Both the position numbers and the translations under genes were made by a program. The notes under the pieces were generated by a model. It was not told the origin of the DNA. It saw only the letters and a list, made by a program, of their open reading frames with translations, and searched no databases. 43,347 nucleotides of DNA from Faecalibacillus intestinalis (GTDB lineage Bacteria; Bacillota_I; Bacilli_A; Erysipelotrichales; Coprobacillaceae), in contig NZ_PYLQ01000023.1 of the NCBI RefSeq assembly GCF_003024685.1, positions 325-43,671 on the forward strand, read 5' to 3'. Positions 15,848-24,187 of the stretch are shown one piece after another (position 1 is the first letter of the stretch; each line of letters starts with the position of its first letter).

Positions 15848-17470
15848 ATGAAAACATTAATCACAACATTAAATTCAAAATTTATCCATAAATCATTAGC
15901 GTTAAGACTTCTTTATGTAGCTTGTAAAAATGATCATGATATTGATTTTAAAGAATATACCATTAAAGATGATTTAAATCATATCGTAGATGATCTTTTA
16001 TCAATGGATTTAGATATTCTTTGTTTAAGTGTCTATATTTGGAATGTGGATCATATTCAAAAATTATGTCATTTATTAAAGGAAAGAAAACCAAAATTAA
16101 AGATTATTGTTGGTGGACCAGAGGTTACTTATGAAATAGATTATTTTTTAGATGAGTTTGAAATTGATTATATTATGGCTGGTGAAGGTGAAGTTGCTTT
16201 AAATCAATTATTGACAGCTTTGGAAAATAATGAAGAAGTCAAGCTTCAAGGTATTAGTACGAAAAAACATCGAGATCCACGCTTGATTCCACCAGTTGAT
16301 TTAAGTTATTTAGAAACGTTAGAGTCTCCTTATTTATTAGAAAGAGACATGAAAGATATGAAAAATAGGATCTTATATTTTGAAACAAGTAGAGGATGTC
16401 CTTATCAATGTCAATATTGTTTATCTTCATTAGAAAAAGGATTAAGATTCTTTTCAATGGATTATTTAAAACAACAATTAAAAGCAATCTTAAATACAGA
16501 TGTCAAAGTAATTAAGCTTTTAGATCGCTCGTTTAACGCTAAAACAGAACATGCTTTAGAAATATTAGACTTTGTTTTTAAAAACTGTCATCCAGGAGTA
16601 CAATTACAATTTGAAATCAATGGAGATGTTTTAGATCAAAGAATTATTGATTTTATTAATGAAGAAGCACCTGATGGTTTACTTAGATTTGAAATCGGTA
16701 TTCAATCAACTTATGAACCAACAAATAAAGTTGTTCAAAGATATCAAAACTTTGAACGTCTATGTGATGTTATTCGACAACTCCAACAAAATCATAAAAT
16801 AGATTTTCATTTAGATTTAATTGCAGGATTGCCACTAGAGAACTTACAAAGATTCTCAAAATCATTTGATGATGTTTTTAGATTATATCCTAAGGAATTA
16901 CAATTAGGGTTCTTAAAACTTTTAAGAGGAACAAGTTTAAGAAAAGAAGCTAATAAATATGGTTATATTTATGAAAAACATGCGCCTTATGAATTAATAG
17001 AGAGTCATGATTTATCTAAAGAAGATATTGAAAAAATACATTTAGCTGAAGATATGTTACAAAAATATTGGAATTCAGGAAGAATGCCAATAACAATGAA
17101 TAAAGTCTTAAGGCAATGTAAGTCACCATTTTATTTCTTTTTAGATTTGGGTGAATTTTACCAAGCTCAACAGTTTAAATTCTTTGGTTTTCAATTAGAT
17201 GAATTATTCCAATATATCAATCTTTATTTAAAAGAACAATATGAAGATGAATTAATAGAAGACTATTTAAGATTATCTAAAGTCAAACCTAAAAAATGGT
17301 GGAAGACAAGAATTGATAACGAAAAAGAAATCAAACATCGATTAATAGAAAAGCATCAATTAAATCAAGAAGATGTCTTTAGATATGGGATTGTTGAAAA
17401 ATTAAAAGAAGATTATATTTTAGTAATTTATAAAAATTATCAAGTCCATGTAGAAAAATATCATATATAA
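15848..17470 (+). CDS. B12-binding-domain radical SAM protein (DUF4080 family)
   Basis: 540 residues: an N-terminal cobalamin-binding-like Rossmann domain (about 1-135, with LCLSVYIWN and IIVGGPEVTYE), a radical SAM core from about 175, and a C-terminal DUF4080-type domain. The 4Fe-4S cysteines are Cys184, Cys188 and Cys191 (RGCPYQCQYC). Members of this class methylate or rearrange unactivated carbons; the DUF4080 substrate is unknown and nothing adjacent reveals it. The usual B12-contact DxHxxG motif is not obvious, so cobalamin binding is uncertain. The ribosome binding site is weak (GAG) and the gene follows a terminator closely. Confidence 0.88.
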   Translation: MKTLITTLNSKFIHKSLALRLLYVACKNDHDIDFKEYTIKDDLNHIVDDLLSMDLDILCLSVYIWNVDHIQKLCHLLKERKPKLKIIVGGPEVTYEIDYFLDEFEIDYIMAGEGEVALNQLLTALENNEEVKLQGISTKKHRDPRLIPPVDLSYLETLESPYLLERDMKDMKNRILYFETSRGCPYQCQYCLSSLEKGLRFFSMDYLKQQLKAILNTDVKVIKLLDRSFNAKTEHALEILDFVFKNCHPGVQLQFEINGDVLDQRIIDFINEEAPDGLLRFEIGIQSTYEPTNKVVQRYQNFERLCDVIRQLQQNHKIDFHLDLIAGLPLENLQRFSKSFDDVFRLYPKELQLGFLKLLRGTSLRKEANKYGYIYEKHAPYELIESHDLSKEDIEKIHLAEDMLQKYWNSGRMPITMNKVLRQCKSPFYFFLDLGEFYQAQQFKFFGFQLDELFQYINLYLKEQYEDELIEDYLRLSKVKPKKWWKTRIDNEKEIKHRLIEKHQLNQEDVFRYGIVEKLKEDYILVIYKNYQVHVEKYHI

Positions 17471-17520
17471 TGAAATTAAATAAAAATTTCATTATACTAT
17501 ATATAGATAGGAGACTTTGT

Positions 17521-18039
17521 ATGATTAAAAGTATTAGAAAAAGAGATGGGCGTTTAGTTGACTTTGAAGTAGACAAGATTGCTGGAGCGCTTTATAAAGC
17601 CTTTAGTGCATGTTTTGATAAAGTAGAATTAAAGAAAGTATATGCTATTTCTCATGATGTAGAAAAAAGATTAGAAGAAAAAGAAAGTACTTTACCAACA
17701 GTAGAACTTGTTCAAGATACAGTTGAAGAAATTTTAATTGAAGAAGGCTATGTAAGAGTAGCAAAGGCTTATATTTTATATCGTGATAAAAGAAGTCGTT
17801 CTCGTGATATGAAATCGATTTTGTTAGAAAGTATTGAAAATGAATCCAGTGATGATATTAATTTGTTTGATGTTTTTGAAAACTTAATGAATGATGCAAT
17901 GGATAAAACAAGAAAAGAGGATTTAAAAAAGTTTTTTAAACTTTTAAAAGAATTGAATATTGATGAAGAAATCATCTATCAAAAAGTATCAGAAACTTTT
18001 TCAATGACAGATGAAACATTAAAATCAGTTATAAAATAA
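17521..18039 (+). CDS. Stand-alone ATP-cone domain protein
   Basis: 172 residues from ATG 17521, chosen for its TAGGAGAC ribosome binding site; a longer frame from 17470 overlaps the previous stop and lacks one. Residues 1-90 form an ATP-cone (MIKSIRKRDGRLVDFEVDKI at the start, KAYILYRDKR at the end), the nucleotide-sensing module found at the front of ribonucleotide reductases and in NrdR. Here no reductase catalytic domain follows: the remaining 80 residues are charged and helical, and a convergent gene begins 26 bp after the stop. NrdR is unlikely because the Cys4 zinc ribbon is absent. It may be a free regulatory ATP-cone or the remnant of nrdD. Confidence 0.85.
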   Translation: MIKSIRKRDGRLVDFEVDKIAGALYKAFSACFDKVELKKVYAISHDVEKRLEEKESTLPTVELVQDTVEEILIEEGYVRVAKAYILYRDKRSRSRDMKSILLESIENESSDDINLFDVFENLMNDAMDKTRKEDLKKFFKLLKELNIDEEIIYQKVSETFSMTDETLKSVIK

Positions 18040-18069
18040 TAAAAGGAACGAAAAGTTCCTCTTATTATT
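18035..18069. terminator. Likely bidirectional terminator between the ATP-cone gene and the methionine-synthase-like gene
   Basis: Stem AGGAAC/GTTCCT extended by A/T pairs across both stop codons with a GAAAA loop. The T runs are interrupted, so strength is uncertain. Confidence 0.6.
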
Positions 18070-19171
18070 GCCAAACTTCTTCAGCGATTTCTTTAACAAG
18101 TTTGACTTTATTCCATTGTTCTTCTTTAGTAAGTAAGTTTCCTTCTTCTGTTGAAGCAAAACCACATTGTGGAGACAGTGCTAATTGATTTAATGGAACA
18201 TATTTTTCTGCTTCATGAATACGTTTAATAATTTCATCTTTGTTTTCAAGTTTAGCATCTTTAGAAGTCACAAGACCTAAGACAACTTTTTGATTTTGAA
18301 TATAGCGAAGAGGTTCAAATCCACCAGCACGTTCACTATCATATTCTAAGAAGAAACCATCAACATGACAATTCCCAAATAATGTTTTAGCAACTGGTTC
18401 ATATCCGCCTGAAGTAAACCATGTTGATCTAAAGTTACCTCTACAAATATGCATTGTAATAACCATATCATCAGGTTTAGCTTCTAATGCGAGATTGATC
18501 ATATCAACATATTTTTTAGCAAGTTCATCTACATCAATTCCTCTTGCTTTGTAAGCTTCTCTTTTTTCTTTTGAACAAAATTCTCCCCATGAAGTATCAT
18601 CTAATTGAAGATAACGGCATCCAGCATTATAAAAAGCTTTGATTGCTTTTTGATAAGCATAGGCGATATCTTTTAATAAAACATCGTTATCTTGATATCT
18701 TTCAATAGGTTGATAGTTTTCTTCTCTAATACAACAAATTAAATGAAGCATTGAAGGAGAAGGGATACATTGTTTAACTTCTGTTTCTCCAGATACTCTT
18801 TGCATGAATTTAAAATGTTTTAAAAATGGATGATCTTCGGGAAAATCGATTTTATCCACAATTTCTAAAGTTTGACTTTTTGGTTGATGTCCTTTAAAGG
18901 CAATTGAAAAATGTTCGACGGCTACTTTTTCTACGCCTTTTAAATCCCATAGAAAATCTAAATGCCAAAAGGCTCTTCTAAATTCACCATCAGTGACAGC
19001 TTTTAAACCGGCTGTTTTTTCTTCGTTTACAAGATTTTCGATAGATTTATTTTCAACTTCTTCTAATTGTTGAAGTGTTATTTTACCTAAAGCAAATTCT
19101 TCTCTTGCTTGTTTAATTTCTTTATCTCTTAAAAAACTTCCAACAATATCATATTTATAAGGTGCGTTCAT
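18065..19171 (-). CDS. Cobalamin-independent methionine synthase-like protein (YxjG/YxjH family, MetE C-terminal type)
   Basis: 368-residue TIM-barrel protein equivalent to the C-terminal catalytic half of MetE. Zinc-site residues are visible: His241 and Cys243 (MHICRGN), Glu276 and Cys336 (SPQCGFAS). Family members transfer a methyl group to homocysteine, but the short YxjG-type enzymes lack the folate-binding N-terminal half of MetE and their methyl donor is unsettled. A perfect MET-box-like palindrome upstream of its promoter supports a methionine-related role. A TTTACA-18-TATACT promoter is read on the minus strand, and GGAGG precedes ATG 19171. Single-gene transcript. Confidence 0.9.
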   Translation of the reverse strand: MNAPYKYDIVGSFLRDKEIKQAREEFALGKITLQQLEEVENKSIENLVNEEKTAGLKAVTDGEFRRAFWHLDFLWDLKGVEKVAVEHFSIAFKGHQPKSQTLEIVDKIDFPEDHPFLKHFKFMQRVSGETEVKQCIPSPSMLHLICCIREENYQPIERYQDNDVLLKDIAYAYQKAIKAFYNAGCRYLQLDDTSWGEFCSKEKREAYKARGIDVDELAKKYVDMINLALEAKPDDMVITMHICRGNFRSTWFTSGGYEPVAKTLFGNCHVDGFFLEYDSERAGGFEPLRYIQNQKVVLGLVTSKDAKLENKDEIIKRIHEAEKYVPLNQLALSPQCGFASTEEGNLLTKEEQWNKVKLVKEIAEEVWQ

Positions 19172-19247
19172 TTTTACTTCCTCCTTGTTGTTACTAAAAG
19201 TATAAAAAACATAAGTGGTATTGTAAAATACATATTTTTCATTGTTT

Positions 19248-19268
19248 GATATAGTTTAAAACTATATC
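19248..19268. promoter_or_regulatory. MET-box-like operator palindrome upstream of the methionine-synthase-like gene
   Basis: Perfect inverted repeat GATATAGTTT-A-AAACTATATC, about 30 bases upstream of the gene's TTTACA -35 box. It fits the streptococcal MtaR/MetR MET-box as I recall it (TATAGTTTnAAACTATA). The position suits activation by a LysR-type regulator. Confidence 0.7.
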
Positions 19269-19277
19269 GGCTTTAAA

Positions 19278-19302
19278 AAATAACAAGATTTCTCTTGTTA
19301 TT
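19278..19302 (-). terminator. Terminator of the Xaa-Pro aminopeptidase gene
   Basis: Stem ATAACAAGA/TCTTGTTAT with a TTTC loop; T-rich on the minus strand; overlaps the stop codon. Confidence 0.8.
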
Positions 19303-21040
19303 TAATAAATAAGTTATTTAAGTACCAATCTTTTTCTTCTTGAGTTAAGGCATCTTTAATATGATCGAAGGCATATTGTTGATATTCATTAATAGAAGCA
19401 ATTTCATGATTTGATAAATAATCTAAATCTAGACCAGCAATATCAAATGGAACATAGGTGATTGGTTCAAATTTTAAGAAAGTACCATATTCATTTTCAA
19501 TATGTTTTACACATAAAAGTTCATTTTCATGTCTAATACCATGACTACCTTCTACATAAACACCTGGTTCATCTGTTGTAATCATGCCTGGAACGATACA
19601 TGCTTCATGACCATATAAGCTTTTTGGACGCAGTCCATTAGGTCCTTCATGAACATTTAAGAAATGACCAACACCATGCCCTGTTCCACAACGATAATCT
19701 AAATCATAATCATAGATAACACCGCGAGCTAAAATATCTAAGTTGGCGCCAGTTGTTACACCTTCAATAAAATGCGCATTTTGTAATCTAAACATGGCTT
19801 TTAAAGCAATTGTGAAATCTTTTCTTTCTTCTAGAGTCATTTCACCTAAAACGAATGTTCTAGTGATATCTGTTGTTCCTGTTAAGTATTGTCCACCACT
19901 ATCAATTAATAATAGATGTGAAGCTTCTACTTTAGAGTATTGTTTTTCTGTTGGATGATAATGCATTAAAGCTGCATTTTCACGATATGCACAAATGGTT
20001 GTAAAGGAAATATCTTTGAAATTTGGTTGTTGTTTTCTAAATTCTAAAAGTTTATTAGAGATAGAAAGTTCATCCATTTCTATTTTTCCAATATTTGTTT
20101 TTAACCAATACATAAATTTAGTAACAGCAATACCATCATGTAAATGAGCATCTTTTGTCGCTTTGATTTCTGTATCGTTTTTAATTGATTTAAGTAATTG
20201 ACTTGGATTTGTTTGATCGATGACATTATCTATATTAATAGAATTAACTAATGTATAGTTTACTGATTTTGTATCTAAAAGAACTTTACCATTGATATTT
20301 TTAACATCTTCATAAATATCAAAATAATCTTTAACTTTAATTTGATCTTTTAATAATTCATCAATGACTTCTTGACTTACAGCTTCTTTTCTTAAATAAA
20401 GGTATGCTTTTTCTTTTTCAATTAAAGCATACGCTAAAGCAACAGGGTTGCATAAAACATCATTACCGCGAATATTAAAGATCCAAGCAATATCATCTAA
20501 AGTTGTCACTAAATGATATTTCGCATCTTTCATTTCTTCTCTAATGATTTCTAATTTTTCTTTTCTAGAAGCACCACAATATTTTGTATCATATAAATAA
20601 ACTTCTTCATGGGAAAGTTCAGGACGCTCTTGCCAAATAAGATCTACAAGATCTTCATTGGCTTGAATGGTATTTGTGAAAAGACATTGATTATAGGGCA
20701 TTACGCGCCCATCAAAACCAATGGTTGCTTCTGGATATTTTTCAACATATTCTTTAATAGTAGGAACACCCGGTGTACGCATTTTCATTAATTGAATACA
20801 ACTACCGGCAAGTTCTTTTTCTGCTTGAATAAAATAACGACCGTCTGTCCATAAATAAGCTTCCTCTTGTCTTACGATAAGAGTTCCAGCAGAACCGCTA
20901 AATCCAGACATATAATGACGAGCTTCAAAGTAACTTCCTACATATTCACTTTGATGAAAATCACTGGTTGGAATGATATAAAGATCGATTCCTCTTTCTT
21001 TCATAAGTTGTCTTAATTTTGTAATTCTTTGATTTATCAT
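19298..21040 (-). CDS. pepP: Xaa-Pro aminopeptidase, M24B (aminopeptidase P)
   Basis: Removes N-terminal residues preceding proline in the cytosol. At 580 residues it is the long three-domain form: two creatinase-type N-terminal domains (about 1-290), the M24 pita-bread domain (about 295-515) and a C-terminal tail typical of the longer family. Metal ligands are Asp380, Asp391 (TGTTDITRTF), His459 (GVGHF), Glu491 (TTDEPG) and Glu505 (GIRHENE), all present. The start at 21040 follows TAGGAGGTC. It is divergent from the V-ATPase operon across a 419-bp intergenic region that holds unusual structure. Confidence 0.94.
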   Translation of the reverse strand: MINQRITKLRQLMKERGIDLYIIPTSDFHQSEYVGSYFEARHYMSGFSGSAGTLIVRQEEAYLWTDGRYFIQAEKELAGSCIQLMKMRTPGVPTIKEYVEKYPEATIGFDGRVMPYNQCLFTNTIQANEDLVDLIWQERPELSHEEVYLYDTKYCGASRKEKLEIIREEMKDAKYHLVTTLDDIAWIFNIRGNDVLCNPVALAYALIEKEKAYLYLRKEAVSQEVIDELLKDQIKVKDYFDIYEDVKNINGKVLLDTKSVNYTLVNSINIDNVIDQTNPSQLLKSIKNDTEIKATKDAHLHDGIAVTKFMYWLKTNIGKIEMDELSISNKLLEFRKQQPNFKDISFTTICAYRENAALMHYHPTEKQYSKVEASHLLLIDSGGQYLTGTTDITRTFVLGEMTLEERKDFTIALKAMFRLQNAHFIEGVTTGANLDILARGVIYDYDLDYRCGTGHGVGHFLNVHEGPNGLRPKSLYGHEACIVPGMITTDEPGVYVEGSHGIRHENELLCVKHIENEYGTFLKFEPITYVPFDIAGLDLDYLSNHEIASINEYQQYAFDHIKDALTQEEKDWYLNNLFIK

Positions 21041-21186
21041 AATGACCTCCTAAGTTCTTTCATTTTAACATTTACATTCAAGAATGAAAAGACTTAGAGA
21101 TGCATAAAAAATTAGGAAGGAATCTTGCTAAAAGTGGCATGACGCTAAGGTTTTGGCGGATTTATGCAAATGTTAAAATTTGTCTA

Positions 21187-21216
21187 TTGACAAATATTGA
21201 AAAGTGGGAGTAGAAT
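21187..21216 (+). promoter_or_regulatory. Distal sigma70-type promoter upstream of the V-ATPase operon
   Basis: Consensus TTGACA (21187-21192), 18-bp spacer, TAGAAT (21211-21216). A start near 21223 would yield a roughly 90-nt RNA ending at the hairpin at 21251-21313, either a small RNA or a leader. The -35 box overlaps a 7-bp hairpin (21178-21195). Confidence 0.6.
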
Positions 21217-21250
21217 AACGTGCGAAATAAAGAATAAGGTATGTATTGCA

Positions 21251-21313
21251 AGCGCCACATCTCTAGGAAGTGACATGAACAACACAAAAATAGGGGAGGT
21301 GCTTTTATTTTTA
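21251..21313 (+). terminator. Leader terminator (attenuator-like) upstream of the V-ATPase operon
   Basis: Arms AGCGCC plus TCTCT (21251-21264, 3-nt bulge) pair with GGGGA plus GGTGCT (21293-21303) around a 28-nt loop and are followed by TTTTATTTTT. The 5' arm shares bases with the 3' strand of a possible long-range helix (21258-21267), so the two folds would be mutually exclusive. Confidence 0.55.
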
Positions 21314-21339
21314 CATACATTCTTTAAAGAGGATTTTTG

Positions 21340-21367
21340 ATAAATTCTTATAAATTCGTCATAAATT
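21340..21367. repeat. Three helically phased ATAAATT repeats
   Basis: Copies start at 21340, 21350 and 21361, i.e. 10 and 11 bp apart. The outer flanks also form an 8-bp inverted repeat (GATAAATT 21339-21346, AATTTATC 21364-21371). They lie just upstream of the proximal promoter. Confidence 0.5.
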
Positions 21368-21400
21368 TATCATAAAGAGTGCTTTTGAAAGCTATATCTG

Positions 21401-21428
21401 TTGAATTTTAAAAGAATGAGAGTACAAT
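21401..21428 (+). promoter_or_regulatory. Proximal promoter of the V-ATPase operon
   Basis: TTGAAT (21401-21406), 16-bp spacer, TACAAT (21423-21428); the AAGAAGGGGG ribosome binding site of the first gene follows within a short leader. Confidence 0.6.
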
Positions 21429-21459
21429 TATCCTCGACAAGAAGAAGGGGGAAAATAAG

Positions 21460-21768
21460 ATGGATGATATTATTCAAAAGTTAATAGAATTCGATCGCCA
21501 ATGCGTAGAAAAAGTAGAACTTGCGAAAAAGAAAAAAGCGGAAGCTCAATCAAGTATGATGTCGCAAAAGTCTACAATTTATAGTGAGTATATTGATAGT
21601 CAACAAGATCAAGTTGAAAAGCATAAACAAGATCTATTGAATAAGAATAAAGAAGAAGCACAATTACAAGAAAATGAATTTCATAAATCAATGAAAAATA
21701 TGGAAGATTTATTTACTCAAAATAAAGATAAATGGGTAGATGAAATCTTTACGAGATGTACTAAATAG
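21460..21768 (+). CDS. V-type ATPase peripheral-stalk subunit (G/H type, NtpF-like)
   Basis: 102 residues, almost entirely charged heptad-like coiled coil (Lys, Glu and Gln rich), with no membrane segment. It begins the ten-gene operon where the stalk subunit sits in E. hirae (ntpF first). It would pair with subunit E to form the peripheral stalk holding the catalytic head to subunit I. Identification rests on length, coiled-coil character and position, because such stalk sequences conserve poorly. Preceded by GAAGAAGGGGG and separated by 11 bp from the next gene. Confidence 0.8.
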   Translation: MDDIIQKLIEFDRQCVEKVELAKKKKAEAQSSMMSQKSTIYSEYIDSQQDQVEKHKQDLLNKNKEEAQLQENEFHKSMKNMEDLFTQNKDKWVDEIFTRCTK

Positions 21769-21779
21769 AAGGTGTAAAG

Positions 21780-22811
21780 ATGTCTTTATCTTCAAATGCC
21801 TTATGTGCAAAAGCTAAAGCGATGTATGGTGGGCGTTTAAATAAGAATGTTTATCTTGATTTAACAAGAAAACAAACAATTGGAGAAGTTGTTTCTTATT
21901 TAAAATCTCAAACAAGTTATGCAGATGCTTTAAAAGATATTAATATTAGACATGTTCATCGTGGTCAAATAGAAGATTGTTTAAATCAAGAATATTATCA
22001 TCGTTGTGCGAAGTTGATGAAATATTCACCTAAATCTGATGAAGATTTTTATCTATTTGAAATTATTGGAGTAGAAATTAATTTAATTATGGATAAACTT
22101 GTTTCTTTACAAGCAAAGGAACAATATAGCTTTAATTTATCAATTCCTACTTATTTAGCGAAAAAGACAAGTTTTAATATTGATGGATTAGTAAACATTG
22201 AATCATTCAAAGATCTTTTACAATATCTTTCAAAAACAAGATATTATAAAGTTCTTAAAGAAATTGATTTCTCTGTCCCATTTGATGTTAAAGAAGTTCA
22301 TATGTGCTTACAATCACTTTATTATGAAAACATTGTTGAAACAATTAAAAAACACTTCAAAGGAAGTGTTCAAAAAGATTTATTAAATATTCTCTATACT
22401 TCTATTGAATTAAAGAATATTTCAAAAATCTATCGTTATAAACAATATTTCCATGAATCAGAAGATTCAATCAGAAGTTCACTCTTTTTACAATATTCAA
22501 GATTGCCAAAAGATATGATGAATCGTTTAATTAGTGCAAGCGGTCCTAAAGAAGTATTATCTTTATTATCAACTTCTAAATATAACTTCTATATGGATGA
22601 TAAAGAATTTGCCTATATCGAATATTATGCAGATAGTATTCAATATAATATCGCAAAAAGATACATGCGTTTTTCAAACAGTGCACCACTTGTTTATATG
22701 ACTTATAGTATTTTACAAAGAATTGAAATAGATAACTTGAAGCATATTGTTGAAGGTATTCGTTATAATCAACCTGTTTCAAAAATTGAAAATACATTGA
22801 TCTATGCATAG
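21780..22811 (+). CDS. ntpC: V-type ATPase subunit C (V0D/AC39 family)
   Basis: 343-residue, all-helical soluble subunit that caps the membrane c-ring and links it to the central axle (D and F). The AC39 fold is recognised from its three-fold repeating helical pattern and motifs such as AKAKAMYGGRL at the start; length matches the family. It lies third to last or later in E. hirae but second here, so the operon order is rearranged. The gap to the next gene is 11 bp, with AGGAGGGG as ribosome binding site. Confidence 0.9.
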   Translation: MSLSSNALCAKAKAMYGGRLNKNVYLDLTRKQTIGEVVSYLKSQTSYADALKDINIRHVHRGQIEDCLNQEYYHRCAKLMKYSPKSDEDFYLFEIIGVEINLIMDKLVSLQAKEQYSFNLSIPTYLAKKTSFNIDGLVNIESFKDLLQYLSKTRYYKVLKEIDFSVPFDVKEVHMCLQSLYYENIVETIKKHFKGSVQKDLLNILYTSIELKNISKIYRYKQYFHESEDSIRSSLFLQYSRLPKDMMNRLISASGPKEVLSLLSTSKYNFYMDDKEFAYIEYYADSIQYNIAKRYMRFSNSAPLVYMTYSILQRIEIDNLKHIVEGIRYNQPVSKIENTLIYA

Positions 22812-22822
22812 GAGGGGAAAAA

Positions 22823-24187
22823 ATGATTAAGAATACACATTTATATAACATTGTTTTCTCTAGAGATGATTATATGGAAGTTTTGATGAAACTTGAAAAT
22901 CATCAAGATTCTATTTATCCAGTTAAAGCGAAGAAAGTGATTTCTAATTTAGATCATGCAACTTCTATGGAAGATAGAAATCCATATAACGAAGTATTAG
23001 ACGAACTTTATAATGTGATGGATGTCTTACATATTGAAAGGGTAGATCGACCTGTTCAAAGTGCATTTTTAAATGTTCGTGAAATTTTAGATTATATTTC
23101 AGAAATTCATCAAAAGTTAGATGATATTAATGAAATTAAAAGAGGAATTAAAAAAGATTATTATGAAAATCAAGAAGCGATTGAATTAATTTCATGTTTG
23201 CATAGAGATCGTATTTCTATTGATGATATTCATGAATTAAAATATGTTGCTTTAAGATTTGGTAAATTACCTTTATCACAAATAGAAAAGATTAAATATT
23301 TTGATAGTTATCCATTTGTTTATCAAGAATTATCACATAGTGATCAATTTGCTTGGGTTGTTTATGGTGGCGTTGAACATAGTATCGGTGAAATTGATAA
23401 TATTTTCTTCTCTATGAATTTTGAAGAAGTAAAACTTCCACAATTTGCTCATGGTAAAATGGAAGAAGCTGTAGCTGAATTAAAAGCTGAAAATAAAACA
23501 ATGGAAGCTTATCTTCAAGAACTTGATCAACGTATTGAAAAAGTAAAAGAAGATAATGAAGAACAACTATTAGGTGATTTTTGGAAAGCTTATCGTTTAA
23601 AAGAATTATATAAAAAAGGAAAATACGTTGTTGATTTAAAAACTAAAGCAGCAATTTATGCTTTCAGTTCATTGAGTAAAGATGAAATAGAAGGAATTGT
23701 GAATATTTCTGGACTTACAATTCATGAACTTCCTATTGATACGTATCAAGATCAAGGAGTTGAAGGTCCTGTTTATGTTGAAAACAATGCATTTTTCCAA
23801 CCGTTTGAATGTTTATTTACATTTAAACCAGGAGAAAAATTTGATCCAACTATTTTAGCTGGTGTTGTGATGATGATTTCAGCATTTGTTTTACTTGGTG
23901 ATTTAGGTGTTGGTATTTTATGTATCCTATTATCACTTGTTGCTAGAGGTAACATCGGTAAGTTACTACAACGTGTAGGAGTTGCTGTTACAATAGGAGG
24001 ACTATTAAGTGGAACAGTCTTCTATAGTATGTCACTTTATGATTCAATCTTTGTTGTAGGTACAAATTATGCAATGAAAATTGGACTATTCTTTGCTATA
24101 AATATTGTAGTATTACTTGTTTGTAGTTTAGTAAAAAAAGTGACAAAAAGATCAATAAAGAGTAAAGGGGGACTGTCATGGCAATAG
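22823..24187 (+). CDS. V-type ATPase subunit I, short paralog
   Basis: 454 residues. The N-terminal two thirds (about 1-340) match the cytosolic arm of subunit I, including RFGKLPLS, SYPFVYQEL and the coiled-coil KMEEAVAELKAEN, and are clearly related to the next gene. The membrane part is truncated: about three segments follow DPTILAGV, including the GDLGVGI motif shared with the paralog (GDLGQGI), then the protein ends in a basic tail (KKVTKRSIKSKGG). The C-terminal membrane half with the essential arginine is missing, so it cannot by itself form an ion channel with the c-ring. The stop overlaps the next start by 10 bp. Probably an accessory, stalk-anchoring or regulatory copy; decay is unlikely since the frame is intact. 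Confidence 0.88.
   Translation: MIKNTHLYNIVFSRDDYMEVLMKLENHQDSIYPVKAKKVISNLDHATSMEDRNPYNEVLDELYNVMDVLHIERVDRPVQSAFLNVREILDYISEIHQKLDDINEIKRGIKKDYYENQEAIELISCLHRDRISIDDIHELKYVALRFGKLPLSQIEKIKYFDSYPFVYQELSHSDQFAWVVYGGVEHSIGEIDNIFFSMNFEEVKLPQFAHGKMEEAVAELKAENKTMEAYLQELDQRIEKVKEDNEEQLLGDFWKAYRLKELYKKGKYVVDLKTKAAIYAFSSLSKDEIEGIVNISGLTIHELPIDTYQDQGVEGPVYVENNAFFQPFECLFTFKPGEKFDPTILAGVVMMISAFVLLGDLGVGILCILLSLVARGNIGKLLQRVGVAVTIGGLLSGTVFYSMSLYDSIFVVGTNYAMKIGLFFAINIVVLLVCSLVKKVTKRSIKSKGGLSWQ

Larger units (their letters stand above)
21041..21459. other. 419-bp intergenic region between pepP and the V-ATPase operon: candidate structured leader
   Basis: No coding frame is convincing. In order I see: a 10-bp helix partner (21093-21102, complementary to 21258-21267 with one G-T pair); a three-way-junction-like block (closing stem TGCATAAA/TTTATGCA 21101-21108 and 21161-21168, enclosing a TTAG/CTAA hairpin and a CGCTAA-GGTT-TTGGCG hairpin); a 7-bp hairpin at 21178-21195; a GC-richer stretch ending in a terminator-like hairpin; three phased ATAAATT repeats; and a proximal promoter. 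The region could be a riboswitch or another cis-acting RNA; I cannot assign a known family. Confidence 0.55.

Noticed and set aside
21101-21168. c-di-GMP-I or lysine riboswitch
   Set aside because: A GACGCTAAGG segment recalls GACGCAAAGCC of c-di-GMP-I and the P1 recalls lysine elements, but the other conserved bases and helices of both classes are missing.
22823-24187. Short subunit I as a sequencing frameshift of one long gene
   Set aside because: The next gene carries its own complete N-terminal arm, so the two are paralogs and not pieces of one gene.
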